From Chloroflexota bacterium (GTDB taxonomy: Bacteria > Chloroflexota > Dehalococcoidia > Lucifugimonadales > JADFKI01), in assembly GCA_009838595.1 (NCBI GenBank), contig VXRI01000057.1:1-5400 (forward strand): a stretch of 5,400 nucleotides of DNA, read 5' to 3'. The stretch's first letter is position 1. Each line of letters begins with the position of its first letter. The translations under genes were made by a program, and so were the position numbers. Below, in pieces: positions 1 through 5,400 of this stretch. Under the pieces are notes generated by a model. The model was not told where the DNA came from. It was given only the letters and a program-made list of their open reading frames with translations, and ran no database searches.

Positions 1-166
1 CCGTACCACCGATGTAACTACGCAGCACGTCTTCCGGCAGCGTCTCCCAGTGGCGCTCTTGGCAGGTCAAATCGACTACGAGTGCCCTGCCGTTGTATCC
101 ATATAACAAACGTTCATCCTCAGTTGCGAGTTCATAGCGTGGGTTTCCTGCGTTGATTCGCGCCAT
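1..166 (-). CDS. aor: Aldehyde ferredoxin oxidoreductase, N-terminal fragment (3' end outside window)
   Basis: Only about 55 N-terminal residues are visible; the gene runs off the left edge. The diagnostic stretch is YGYNGRALVVDLT at residues 22-34, followed by a short acidic linker, LPEDVLRSYIGG. This matches the start of the AOR N-terminal domain (typically a GYxGK-hydrophobic-VDLT strand, then LPEE-LLxxYxGGxG), where the bis-pterin tungsten site begins to form. Family members oxidise aldehydes to acids with ferredoxin as acceptor, in the cytoplasm, using tungsten (sometimes molybdenum) bound by two pterins without nucleotide. It is the last visible gene of the cofactor cluster, 25 bases after moaD. 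The ATG at 166 has no clear ribosome binding site and gives about 19 extra residues before the conserved start. A TTG at 107-109 has GAGG seven bases ahead and would start nearer the family's usual N-terminus. The subfamily (aldehyde, formaldehyde or glyceraldehyde-3-phosphate enzyme) cannot be told from this fragment. Confidence 0.85.
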   Translation of the reverse strand, partial: MARINAGNPRYELATEDERLLYGYNGRALVVDLTCQERHWETLPEDVLRSYIGGT

Positions 167-191
167 TGTATCATGTAGCGCAAGTGGGGAT

Positions 192-482
192 TCAGCCGCC
201 GGCTTGGCTGGAAAAGAGCAGCAGAGAATCGCCGTCCCGAAGGCACAAGCAGTCGTCGCCCACGAACTCGGTGCCGTTCAAGTTCAGGGTGTAACTTTCG
301 AGCAAACCGTCAAGGTTATCGCGCAGTGCGACGCCGACAAGCGCGGGGCATTTTTCTGCAAGCGCGGCGACAAGAGTAGCGGCGCTTGTATTCGATGGCA
401 ATGTCAATGCGATTGCCTTGCGACCGCTCGCTATGCGTGCCGTGCCAAACAGCTCAATAGTAACGCTGGCGGTGTGTGCCAT
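192..482 (-). CDS. moaD: MoaD/ThiS family ubiquitin-like sulfur carrier (molybdopterin synthase small subunit type)
   Basis: This 96-residue protein has the beta-grasp pattern of MoaD: an N-terminal strand VTIELFGTAR (residues 7-16), a helix around 35-45 (ATLVAALAEKC), then LNLNGTEFV (66-74), LRDGDSLLLF (81-90) and the terminal Gly-Gly at 95-96. In this family the C-terminal glycine is adenylated by a MoeB-like enzyme, converted to thiocarboxylate, and donates sulfur to make the dithiolene of molybdopterin. I chose the ATG at 482 because it lies 7 bases after the mobA stop and has GGG about 5 bases ahead. An in-frame ATG at 509 would overlap the end of mobA and add nine residues unlike the family. 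AOR genes are often accompanied by a MoaD-like protein, so this copy may serve AOR cofactor synthesis in particular. The specific role as MoaD rather than another sulfur carrier is inferred from the neighbours. Confidence 0.86.
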   Translation of the reverse strand: MAHTASVTIELFGTARIASGRKAIALTLPSNTSAATLVAALAEKCPALVGVALRDNLDGLLESYTLNLNGTEFVGDDCLCLRDGDSLLLFSSQAGG

Positions 483-489
483 TATGCCC

Positions 490-1107
490 TTACAAGCCCT
501 CTTCAACAAGTGACAGAGCGTGTGCCAAGTCTGCCGGCGTGTTCACATTAAAAAAGCTCAGCCGGCCGGCGTCAAGCGCGTCAACTTCATCATCCTGCAC
601 ATACCGCACGCGCACATCGTCGAAGAAGCGGGCGATACGCAGCTGTCCGGCTTGAAGGCGGCGCTCAATGTGCGGCAGGCATGCCTTAGAGTACACGGAG
701 TGCGTCGGTTCAGGATACCCTTCCAGCATAGGCACAACGGCGGCGTGCCCCTGCCGCAATGACAGAATATGTTCGATGAGCGCGGTGTTCAGGAACGGCA
801 TGTCACAGGCGACTACGAAGCCCCATTCGTTAGACGCGGCGGTAAGCCCGGTGAATATGCCGCCTAATGAACCGGAGTCGGGATAGATGTCCACGGCGGT
901 CCTTGCGCCTGCGGGCAGCGGCAGTTCGGCGGCGCGCTCCTTGCTGTTGACCACGACGACGGTCTCCTCCGTCAGCATAGCAAGCCGTCCGATGACGCGC
1001 GCGATTAGCGGCTCGCCGCCGAATGGTTCAAGCGCCTTGTCGCGACCAAGCCTTCGGCTCAATCCGCCGGCAAGCACTATTGCTGATACACCGATTGAAT
1101 CGTCCAT
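490..1107 (-). CDS. mobA: Molybdenum cofactor guanylyltransferase (MobA)
   Basis: The product transfers GMP from GTP to molybdopterin to form the guanine-dinucleotide cofactor, in the cytoplasm. The 205-residue protein is close to the usual MobA length of about 190-210. The nucleotide-binding signature AIVLAGGLSRRLGRDKAL lies at residues 9-26, with the conserved LAGG and K24. DSGSLGGIFTGL follows at 77-88, the metal-binding aspartate is D102 in VVACDMPFLN (98-107), the EPTHSVY segment is at 133-139, and FFNVNTPADL (185-194) is the usual C-terminal block. The ATG at 1107 is the first start after an in-frame stop; AAGG lies only two bases ahead of it, so the ribosome binding site is poorly spaced. 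The gene starts 56 bases after the moeA fusion and stops 7 bases before moaD. AOR does not use the nucleotide form, so MobA implies DMSO-reductase-family enzymes elsewhere in the genome. A MobA/NTP-transferase with another nucleotide is less likely given the context. Confidence 0.93.
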   Translation of the reverse strand: MDDSIGVSAIVLAGGLSRRLGRDKALEPFGGEPLIARVIGRLAMLTEETVVVVNSKERAAELPLPAGARTAVDIYPDSGSLGGIFTGLTAASNEWGFVVACDMPFLNTALIEHILSLRQGHAAVVPMLEGYPEPTHSVYSKACLPHIERRLQAGQLRIARFFDDVRVRYVQDDEVDALDAGRLSFFNVNTPADLAHALSLVEEGL

Positions 1108-1163
1108 AACCTTATTCTCGCTGCTAACCTGAATTGTCGCATCACAGCCGCATTATGGCGTCG

Positions 1164-3107
1164 CTAACTCAGATCTGCTATGACCTGTCCCATCGACTTA
1201 GTACCGTAGCCGCCTAGCGCATCGACTTCCGCTTTGAATACGTCGCCGCGGATGGTTTCAAGCACGAACTGCACGTTCTCGCTATCGTAGTGTTCGCGCG
1301 GTATCACGAGGTCGTACTGCTCGGACAGCAGCGGCACGAAGTCCAACCCCATCGCGTTTGCCGCCGACAGGATGCCAAGCCCGACATCAGCGCGCCCGCC
1401 CGCGACCGCCGCCGCGACCGCAAGATGCGTGTATTCCTCGCGATCGTAGCCGCGAATGTCATCCGGCTCAACGCCAAGTTCACGCAGCTTGTAGTCTAGC
1501 AAAAGCCGTGTGCCGGAGCCGCGCTGCCGGTTGAGGAATGTAACATCGTCTCGCTTAAGGTCGTGCAGTGCGCCGATTTGCTTAGGGTTGCCGCTTGGCA
1601 GAATCAACCCCTGTATGCGCTGCACGAGATTGACCACGACCACGTTGCGCCCTTTCAGGAAGCGGTGAATGTACGACAGATTGTACTCACCCGATTCTTC
1701 GTCGAGCAGGTGCGAGCCTGCTAGATGCGCCTCGCCTCGCGCCAGCGCCATCAAACCGCCCATGCTGCCCACATTCGACGATGCAAGCGTCATCTGCGGC
1801 TTTGCCCGGCGCACGTGGCTCGCGAGCAGGTCAAGCGTCATATCGTGGCTGCCGATGACCACGACTGTATCATCGATCGATTCGACAGGTCGCATAAGTT
1901 CGACGCTGGCTTCCGCGCCCGCGTCCAAGCCTTCGGAGAAGCGCGGTATCTTCACAATACCGTCCGCGCGGACGAGCGACATTATGACACCCGCGCCGCG
2001 CTCGATCGGTGATGCGATCAGTTTGTCGCCGACACGGCCTAGCCGGACTCGAAGAAATTCGTCCTCACCCATCGTCGATAGTGTTTTGCGCGTGATTGTC
2101 GCTTGTGCTGTACTGCGGACGGATGTAGCGACGCCCAGCATACGCTCGATAAGCGGCTTCACGAAGAGTTCGCAGGTGAGCGCCGCCGACACAGGGTAAC
2201 CGGGAATGCCCAACACCGGCTTGCCGTCCACTACGCCAAGCGCGATGGGGTGCCCCGGTCGAATTGCCGTCCCATGCACTACGAGCTCGCCAAGCGATTC
2301 GATGACGCGTGCCGTATAGTCCTCACTGCCCGCTGACGAGCCGGCATTCACCAGCACGATGTCGTGCTCTGCAACTGCCTCTTTGACACCCGAAAGCAAT
2401 GTGTCAAAGTCGTCCGGTATTGTCCGCCAAGTCGTCGCTTGTCCGCCCCATTCCTCTACCATGCCACCTAGCACCAGCGAGTTAAACTCGATGATGTCGC
2501 CGGGCTTTAAGTCATCGCCTACCTGCACGAGCTCATTGCCAGTTGGTATGACCGCCACGCTAGGCTTGCAGCGCACAGGCAGCGAAGGCAGGCCTGCTGC
2601 CGCGCACGCGCCCAAGTCCACTGGACGCAAAGTGTGATTTTCGGGCAGCACAAGCTCCGTCGCCACGATGTCCTCGCCGAGCGGACGGACATGCTGGTAT
2701 GGAGCGGCAGGCAATTGTATCTCCAATGTGTCGCCGTCAACTTCGTGCACGACTTCGACCATAATCACCGCGTCATAGCCATCCGGCATGGGATCGCCGG
2801 TATCGACCCAGACCGCTTGAGTTCCAATCGTGAGGTGCAGCGGCGATGTTTCAGTCGCACCGACCGTATCCGTGGAGCGCACCGCAATGCCGTCCATCGC
2901 CGCCGAATCGTAATGTGGCGACGATGTTTGCGCCCAGACGGGTTCTGCGGTAACTCGCCCCCTTGCCTGAGCGAGCGGTATGAATTCCGGTGTTGCGCGC
3001 TCCGGCGCATCGGTGGCGTTTAAGGCGGCGAAATACTTCTCAAGCGCATCCGCAAGCGGAATATCGCTGAGGTAATATCGCCTGCCGTGCCGGTGGGATT
3101 GGGTCAT
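1164..3107 (-). CDS. moeA: MoeA-type molybdopterin molybdotransferase fused to a C-terminal PBP-like (COG1910/'LysR substrate-binding') domain
   Basis: The 647-residue protein has two parts. Residues about 11-408 are a full MoeA: SAAMDGIAVRS (69-78, with the catalytic-type D72), GDPMPDGYDAVIMVE (104-118), PTGNEL (188-193), NAGSSAGSEDYT (254-265), RPGHP (283-287) and GIPGYPVSA (300-308). Residues about 413-630 are a periplasmic-binding-protein-like domain without signal peptide: GSHDMTLDLL (419-428), VGSMGGLMAL (446-455), NRQRGSGTRLLLD (526-538) and a TH-VA-AV-GG-ADVGLGI block (560-579). MoeA inserts molybdate or tungstate into adenylylated molybdopterin, releasing AMP. The fused domain belongs to a family thought to bind oxyanions; here it would act in the cytoplasm. 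Such fusions are known in archaea and in some bacteria. Compared with the neighbouring MoeA it has His for Lys in PGKP and Tyr for Asn in PGNP. The ATG at 3107 overlaps the stop of the small ORF by ATGA, with AGGAAG ten bases ahead. Confidence 0.93.
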   Translation of the reverse strand: MTQSHRHGRRYYLSDIPLADALEKYFAALNATDAPERATPEFIPLAQARGRVTAEPVWAQTSSPHYDSAAMDGIAVRSTDTVGATETSPLHLTIGTQAVWVDTGDPMPDGYDAVIMVEVVHEVDGDTLEIQLPAAPYQHVRPLGEDIVATELVLPENHTLRPVDLGACAAAGLPSLPVRCKPSVAVIPTGNELVQVGDDLKPGDIIEFNSLVLGGMVEEWGGQATTWRTIPDDFDTLLSGVKEAVAEHDIVLVNAGSSAGSEDYTARVIESLGELVVHGTAIRPGHPIALGVVDGKPVLGIPGYPVSAALTCELFVKPLIERMLGVATSVRSTAQATITRKTLSTMGEDEFLRVRLGRVGDKLIASPIERGAGVIMSLVRADGIVKIPRFSEGLDAGAEASVELMRPVESIDDTVVVIGSHDMTLDLLASHVRRAKPQMTLASSNVGSMGGLMALARGEAHLAGSHLLDEESGEYNLSYIHRFLKGRNVVVVNLVQRIQGLILPSGNPKQIGALHDLKRDDVTFLNRQRGSGTRLLLDYKLRELGVEPDDIRGYDREEYTHLAVAAAVAGGRADVGLGILSAANAMGLDFVPLLSEQYDLVIPREHYDSENVQFVLETIRGDVFKAEVDALGGYGTKSMGQVIADLS

Positions 3108-3205
3108 TGAGCGGGTTCTTCCTCGCGGAAGTTCTCGAATTCCGCTATCGATTCGGACTTATGAGTTTCAGGGTCGATTCTGAACAGTTGCGGGTCAGCG
3201 CTCAT
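3104..3205 (-). CDS. Small ORF (33 residues), translationally coupled to the MoeA fusion; unknown function
   Basis: This is a short reading frame in the gap between the two moeA genes. It starts with ATG at 3205, preceded by a perfect GAGGTGA (3208-3214) whose GAGG core is five bases from the ATG. It ends in TGA at 3104-3106, sharing four bases (ATGA) with the start of the moeA fusion. The peptide is acidic and hydrophilic. It has LFRIDPETHKSESI at residues 7-20, then a Glu/Phe-rich tail, and no membrane segment, cysteine pair or known motif. The beginning weakly recalls the N-terminus of some nuclease-like hypothetical proteins (F-x-I-D-P-E-T, then an FRER-type segment), so it may be a truncated remnant; this is recollection, not a search. 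It may instead be a real small protein or a coupling cistron that sets translation of the fusion gene. The strong ribosome site and exact overlap argue that it is translated. Confidence 0.6.
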   Translation of the reverse strand: MSADPQLFRIDPETHKSESIAEFENFREEEPAQ

Positions 3206-3207
3206 GC

Positions 3208-3214
3208 TCACCTC
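3208..3214 (-). promoter_or_regulatory. Strong ribosome binding site of the small ORF
   Basis: GAGGTGA on the minus strand is a seven-base match to the anti-Shine-Dalgarno complement, two bases before the ATG at 3205 (five from the GAGG core). It is the best ribosome site in the window and decides the start of the 33-residue ORF. Confidence 0.65.
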
Positions 3215-3230
3215 ACATCTTCACAATTGA

Positions 3231-4463
3231 TTAGAACAAGCGCACATCGACCATATCACCCGCATAAAGCCCTGACCTGTCGAGCGGTACTTTTACGATG
3301 CCGTCGGAGCGCACAAGCATGTAAATCAGGTTTGATTTTCCAAACACGGGTATGGCTTGCACCTGACCGCTATCGTGTTTGATACGGACGGGAACATAAT
3401 CTTCTCTGCCTGCAACGGAAGATATGTCGCGCGTGATCGTCGCCTCGCACGACGCCGAATTCGGCGCACTATCATGACCGCTCATTTGGTAGATTGCCGG
3501 ACGAACTATCAAGTGGAAGACGATCATCGCGGAGACAGGGTTGCCCGGCAGACCGAACACCGGCTTGCCGTTCACCAAGCCAATGACGGTCGGCTTGCCC
3601 GGCTTGATGGAAATGCCATGCACGATGACGCCCGGCTCACCGAGGCTGTTTATCACATCGGCGGTCAGGTCGCGGCTGCTTACCGAGCTGCCGGCGGAGA
3701 ACACGAGCGCATCACACGCAGCAAGCCCTTCAACCGCCGCGTTACGCTGCGCATCGAAATCGTCCGGTGCGAGCGCAACCGGAATCGGTTTGCCGCCTAC
3801 CTGCTCTATCAGTGCGGCGATGGTGTATGTGTTGATGTCACGAATTTGCCCGGCTCCGACTTGCGTGCCGGGGGGCACCAATTCGTCGCCGGTGGATATT
3901 ATGCCGACACGGGGCTTACGGCACACATCAATATGCGTGATGCCCAGCGCGAGCAGCCCGCCAATGTCCTGTGGTCGAATCACACTGCTTTTGGGCAGGA
4001 TGACATCGCCCTTGCCCACATCCTCGCCGACTTGCACAACATTCTCACCGGGCGCAACGGCGCGCAGCACTTCAATCGCGGTTTCGTCCAGAGCCTGTGT
4101 GCGTTCGACCATAACGACGGCGTCCGCGCCTTCTGCCAGCATGCCGCCGGTGTAAGCCTTCGCCGCCTGCCCTACGCTGATCCGGACATTTGCCGACTCG
4201 CCCATCGGCACTTCGCCCGCCAAATCAAGGTACGCGGGTAAGCCTTCGCTCGCGCCGAATGTGTCCCGCGAGCGCACGGAATAGCCGTCCATCGAGGATC
4301 GGGGGAAGGCTGGCAGGTCTTCGGGGGAGTGTATGTCAGCCGCCGTTACGCGCCCGAGTGCCTCAGACACGGGCACGACCTCCATCCCGACCGACGATTT
4401 CAGCATCGGCTTCAGGGCGCCGAACGCCGCGTCCGGGGCAAGCACATTGAAGAACTCGGGCAT
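3231..4463 (-). CDS. moeA: Molybdopterin molybdotransferase MoeA (stand-alone copy)
   Basis: This is a 410-residue cytoplasmic enzyme of the usual MoeA length (about 400). It ligates molybdate or tungstate to adenylylated molybdopterin, the last step before nucleotide attachment. The visible family blocks are, in order: SSMDGYSVRSRDT (56-68, with D59 at the catalytic aspartate position), YTGGMLAEGADAVVMVE (104-120, domain II region), STGDEL (190-195), FSAGSSVSSRDLT (255-267), KPGKP (287-291) and GLPGNPVSA (304-312). The C-terminal beta domain ends at LF. Its KPGKP and PGNP motifs are the standard ones, unlike those of the fused paralogue downstream. It is the first complete gene of the cluster, and the small ORF begins 25 bases after its stop. 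The ATG at 4463 has only a weak purine stretch ahead (TAAGTAGT), so translation may depend on a leader or on an upstream frame that ends one base before it. Confidence 0.94.
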   Translation of the reverse strand: MPEFFNVLAPDAAFGALKPMLKSSVGMEVVPVSEALGRVTAADIHSPEDLPAFPRSSMDGYSVRSRDTFGASEGLPAYLDLAGEVPMGESANVRISVGQAAKAYTGGMLAEGADAVVMVERTQALDETAIEVLRAVAPGENVVQVGEDVGKGDVILPKSSVIRPQDIGGLLALGITHIDVCRKPRVGIISTGDELVPPGTQVGAGQIRDINTYTIAALIEQVGGKPIPVALAPDDFDAQRNAAVEGLAACDALVFSAGSSVSSRDLTADVINSLGEPGVIVHGISIKPGKPTVIGLVNGKPVFGLPGNPVSAMIVFHLIVRPAIYQMSGHDSAPNSASCEATITRDISSVAGREDYVPVRIKHDSGQVQAIPVFGKSNLIYMLVRSDGIVKVPLDRSGLYAGDMVDVRLF

Positions 4464-4464
4464 A

Positions 4465-4611
4465 CTACTTACGACATCCTAAGAACCATAAACTATCAGC
4501 CTTGACTTCGACATGACCAGACAAGTTAATACCCTTGCTAATTTCCGTAGTGTGCGGTTCGTTGACGACCGCTTCCGAAACCAGCATCTTGAGCAATTTG
4601 TTACGAGACAA
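4465..4611 (-). CDS. Doubtful small ORF or gene remnant immediately upstream of moeA
   Basis: This minus-strand frame of 48 codons starts at TTG (4609-4611), with AGGAAG (4618-4623) six bases ahead. An in-frame ATG at 4587 gives 40 residues. It stops at TAG (4465-4467), one base before the moeA ATG. The peptide contains KLLKMLVSEAVVNEP and ends in SLWFLGCRK; I recognise no family. The same frame is also open further upstream (4642-4776), with a single TAA at 4639-4641 between, so it could be the tail of a decayed gene. Against coding: there is a non-ATG start, no family match, and a plus-strand frame over the same bases is also open. For it: the Shine-Dalgarno spacing and tight junction with moeA, whose own ribosome site is poor. 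Confidence 0.25.
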   Translation of the reverse strand: MSRNKLLKMLVSEAVVNEPHTTEISKGINLSGHVEVKADSLWFLGCRK

Positions 4612-4766
4612 CCGACGCTTCCTATGAATAGAATCAGGTTATGCAGCGTACTTCATTCCGTACAGATGAAGCCCAACCACCATCTTACGATCAGGGAATG
4701 CATGCACCAATTCTGTAATTTCCACTAGGTTCTGTTGCCATCTCAATGCTGATGTGTTTAGCTCCG

Positions 4767-4896
4767 AAAAATAGGGCTATGTTGTCATTCCGAACGCAGT
4801 GAGGAATCTAAAATCCTCGTAGGCAACCTCTTTTCCTACTTCAGATTTCTCGCTTCACTCGAAATGACAAGGAACAAGCGAATCGTCAACACAGCC
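4767..4896 (-). terminator. Possible intrinsic terminator of fhs formed by the inverted repeat
   Basis: Read as minus-strand RNA, the outer stem GGCUGUGUUG pairs fully with CAACAUAGCC (one G-U pair). It closes three bases before a run of five U (4767-4771), which is the layout of an intrinsic terminator. It lies downstream of the fhs stop. The stem is interrupted by an asymmetric bulge (4870-4886) and the U run is short, so function is uncertain. Confidence 0.35.
4775..4896. repeat. Nested inverted-repeat element (REP/MITE-like)
   Basis: The inner arms, 4783-4809 and 4843-4869 (27 bases each), match as inverted repeats at 21 positions. The left arm begins TGTCATTCCGAACGCAGTG and the right arm ends in CACTCGAAATGACA. 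Outer arms GGCTATGTTG (4775-4784) and CAACACAGCC (4887-4896) match at 9 of 10. The 33-base loop has a further five-base hairpin GTAGG/CCTAC. Palindromes of the TGTCATTCCGA...GAGGAATCT type are, from memory, dispersed in many copies in several bacterial genomes including Chloroflexota. No transposase is present, so it would have been moved in trans, if at all. One-copy evidence cannot prove it is mobile. Confidence 0.7.
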
Positions 4897-4921
4897 TAAC
4901 TCACACTCAGGTACGTGCTGC

Positions 4922-5400
4922 TTACAGCCCCAGGATATTCCCCTCGCCATCCACATCTAGCGCGCGCGGGGAACCGGGCAAGCCCGGCATCGTCATGATA
5001 CTGCCAGCGATCGGGTAGATGAAGCCCGCGCCAACGGACGCCCGCACATCGTTGACCTGGAAGGTGTAGCCGGATGGCCTTCCCTTGAGACGCGGGTTGT
5101 GCGAGATGGACAGGTGCGTCTTCGCCATGCACACTGGAAGACTGCCCCAGCCCTGCTCTTCGTAGCGGCGCAGCAACCGGCGCGTGGACGGTGCCCAGGA
5201 CACATCGTTTGCGCCGTACATCTTCTGCGCCAACGCCAACACCTTCTCGCGAATCGTGGCATCTTCAGAATACATATACTTGATATTCGGTTCGTCTCCG
5301 GACGTCGCATCTATGACCGCCTGCGCGAGATCGACGCCCCCTGCGCCGCCCTCGGTGAAGACACGCGTGTACACGGCGGCGCATGCGCCCGCTTCATCGC
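4922..5400 (-). CDS. fhs: Formate-tetrahydrofolate ligase, C-terminal part (5' end outside window)
   Basis: 158 residues are visible up to the TAA at 4922-4924; the gene continues beyond the right edge. The sequence follows the family's C-terminal third. VFTEGGAGGVDLA comes first (the usual WAKGGEGGxxLA region), then LPVCMAKTHLSIS (visible residues 87-99), GRPSGYTF (about 106-113), SVGAGFI (121-127), the hallmark SIMTMPGLPGSP (133-144) and a final DGEGNILGL. The enzyme uses ATP to join formate to tetrahydrofolate, giving 10-formyl-tetrahydrofolate for purine synthesis or for the methyl branch of the Wood-Ljungdahl pathway. It is cytoplasmic, and the whole protein is usually about 550-600 residues. 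The usual final Phe after Gly-Leu is missing, a trivial difference. It is separated by about 460 bases from the cofactor operon and is probably transcribed apart from it. Confidence 0.93.
   Translation of the reverse strand, partial: DEAGACAAVYTRVFTEGGAGGVDLAQAVIDATSGDEPNIKYMYSEDATIREKVLALAQKMYGANDVSWAPSTRRLLRRYEEQGWGSLPVCMAKTHLSISHNPRLKGRPSGYTFQVNDVRASVGAGFIYPIAGSIMTMPGLPGSPRALDVDGEGNILGL

Larger units (their letters stand above)
4464..4921. other. Intergenic region between fhs and the moeA operon
   Basis: This AT-richer stretch of about 460 bases must carry the end of the fhs transcript and, by position, the promoter of the moeA-to-aor operon. The right half (4775-4896) is a nested inverted repeat. 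The left half (4464-4776) holds an interrupted minus-strand frame and a short perfect hairpin, CTTCAT/ATGAAG (4651-4656 and 4666-4671). I found no convincing -35/-10 pair with proper spacing, and no recognisable molybdenum-cofactor riboswitch or ModE-type operator. Confidence 0.6.

Noticed and set aside
153..551. Plus-strand frame of 132 codons across the moaD region
   Set aside because: It covers moaD and the end of mobA in antisense. The minus-strand genes have clear family motifs and this frame has none.
1108..1163. Possible promoter or terminator in the 56-base gap between the MoeA fusion and mobA
   Set aside because: It has no inverted repeat with a T run and no convincing promoter hexamers; it is more simply an operon spacer.
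1669..2199. Plus-strand open frame of 176 codons opposite the MoeA fusion
   Set aside because: It is antisense to conserved parts of the fusion protein, with Ser/Arg/Pro-rich low-complexity composition and no family resemblance.
3357..4241. Long plus-strand open frame (294 codons) opposite moeA, and another at 3541-4155
   Set aside because: Both lie antisense to a MoeA with all family motifs. Their products are Arg/His- or Ser/Pro-rich without any recognisable domain, typical of shadow frames.
4464..4660. Promoter or molybdenum-cofactor riboswitch ahead of moeA
   Set aside because: A promoter is expected here, but I saw no -35/-10 pair with 16-18 base spacing and no recognisable conserved hairpin layout. 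A covariance-model search would decide.
4513..4728. Plus-strand frame of 71 codons in the intergenic region
   Set aside because: It is codon-aligned with the open minus-strand frame, so its openness is partly a mirror effect. It has no ribosome site and no motif. It cannot be excluded, but nothing supports it.
1..5400. CRISPR array, tRNA, rRNA, transposase or defence genes
   Set aside because: No spaced direct repeats, no tRNA-like folds and no transposase or nuclease domain were seen on either strand.

Overview
The window holds one end of a molybdenum/tungsten-cofactor gene cluster, with every recognisable gene on the minus strand (transcribed right to left). The order of transcription is: the 3' end of formate-tetrahydrofolate ligase (fhs, 4922-5400); a roughly 460-base intergenic region; a stand-alone MoeA (3231-4463); a 33-codon small ORF (3104-3205); a second MoeA fused to a C-terminal periplasmic-binding-protein-like domain (1164-3107); MobA (490-1107); a MoaD/ThiS-type ubiquitin-like protein ending in Gly-Gly (192-482); and the first ~55 codons of a tungsten-type aldehyde ferredoxin oxidoreductase (AOR, 1-166).

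The genes form a logical set. MoaD is the sulfur-carrying small subunit used to make molybdopterin, the two MoeA proteins insert the metal oxyanion, MobA attaches GMP to make the guanine-dinucleotide form, and AOR is a likely client that uses the pterin without the nucleotide. Gaps of 25, -4, 56, 7 and 25 bases from moeA to aor suggest one operon, with its promoter most likely in the 4464-4921 gap. fhs belongs to one-carbon folate metabolism and is probably a separate unit upstream.

The AOR, the MoeA-PBP fusion, two adjacent MoeA paralogues and fhs fit an anaerobic or facultative lineage. My best guess is a Chloroflexota bacterium (Dehalococcoidia or SAR202-like). This is inference from gene content and protein flavour, because the window has no rRNA or other marker. 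The coding parts look moderately GC-rich, and the 4464-4921 gap is visibly AT-richer.

The less ordinary parts are three. The first is the small ORF wedged between the two moeA genes, with a strong ribosome binding site and an ATGA overlap with the fusion gene. The second is a nested inverted-repeat element (about 4775-4896) after fhs, which looks like a dispersed palindromic or MITE-type repeat and may also terminate fhs. The third is a nearly open minus-strand frame (4465-4776), interrupted by one stop and ending one base before moeA. I see no new defence or mobile system; the core is a known pathway with an uncommon arrangement.
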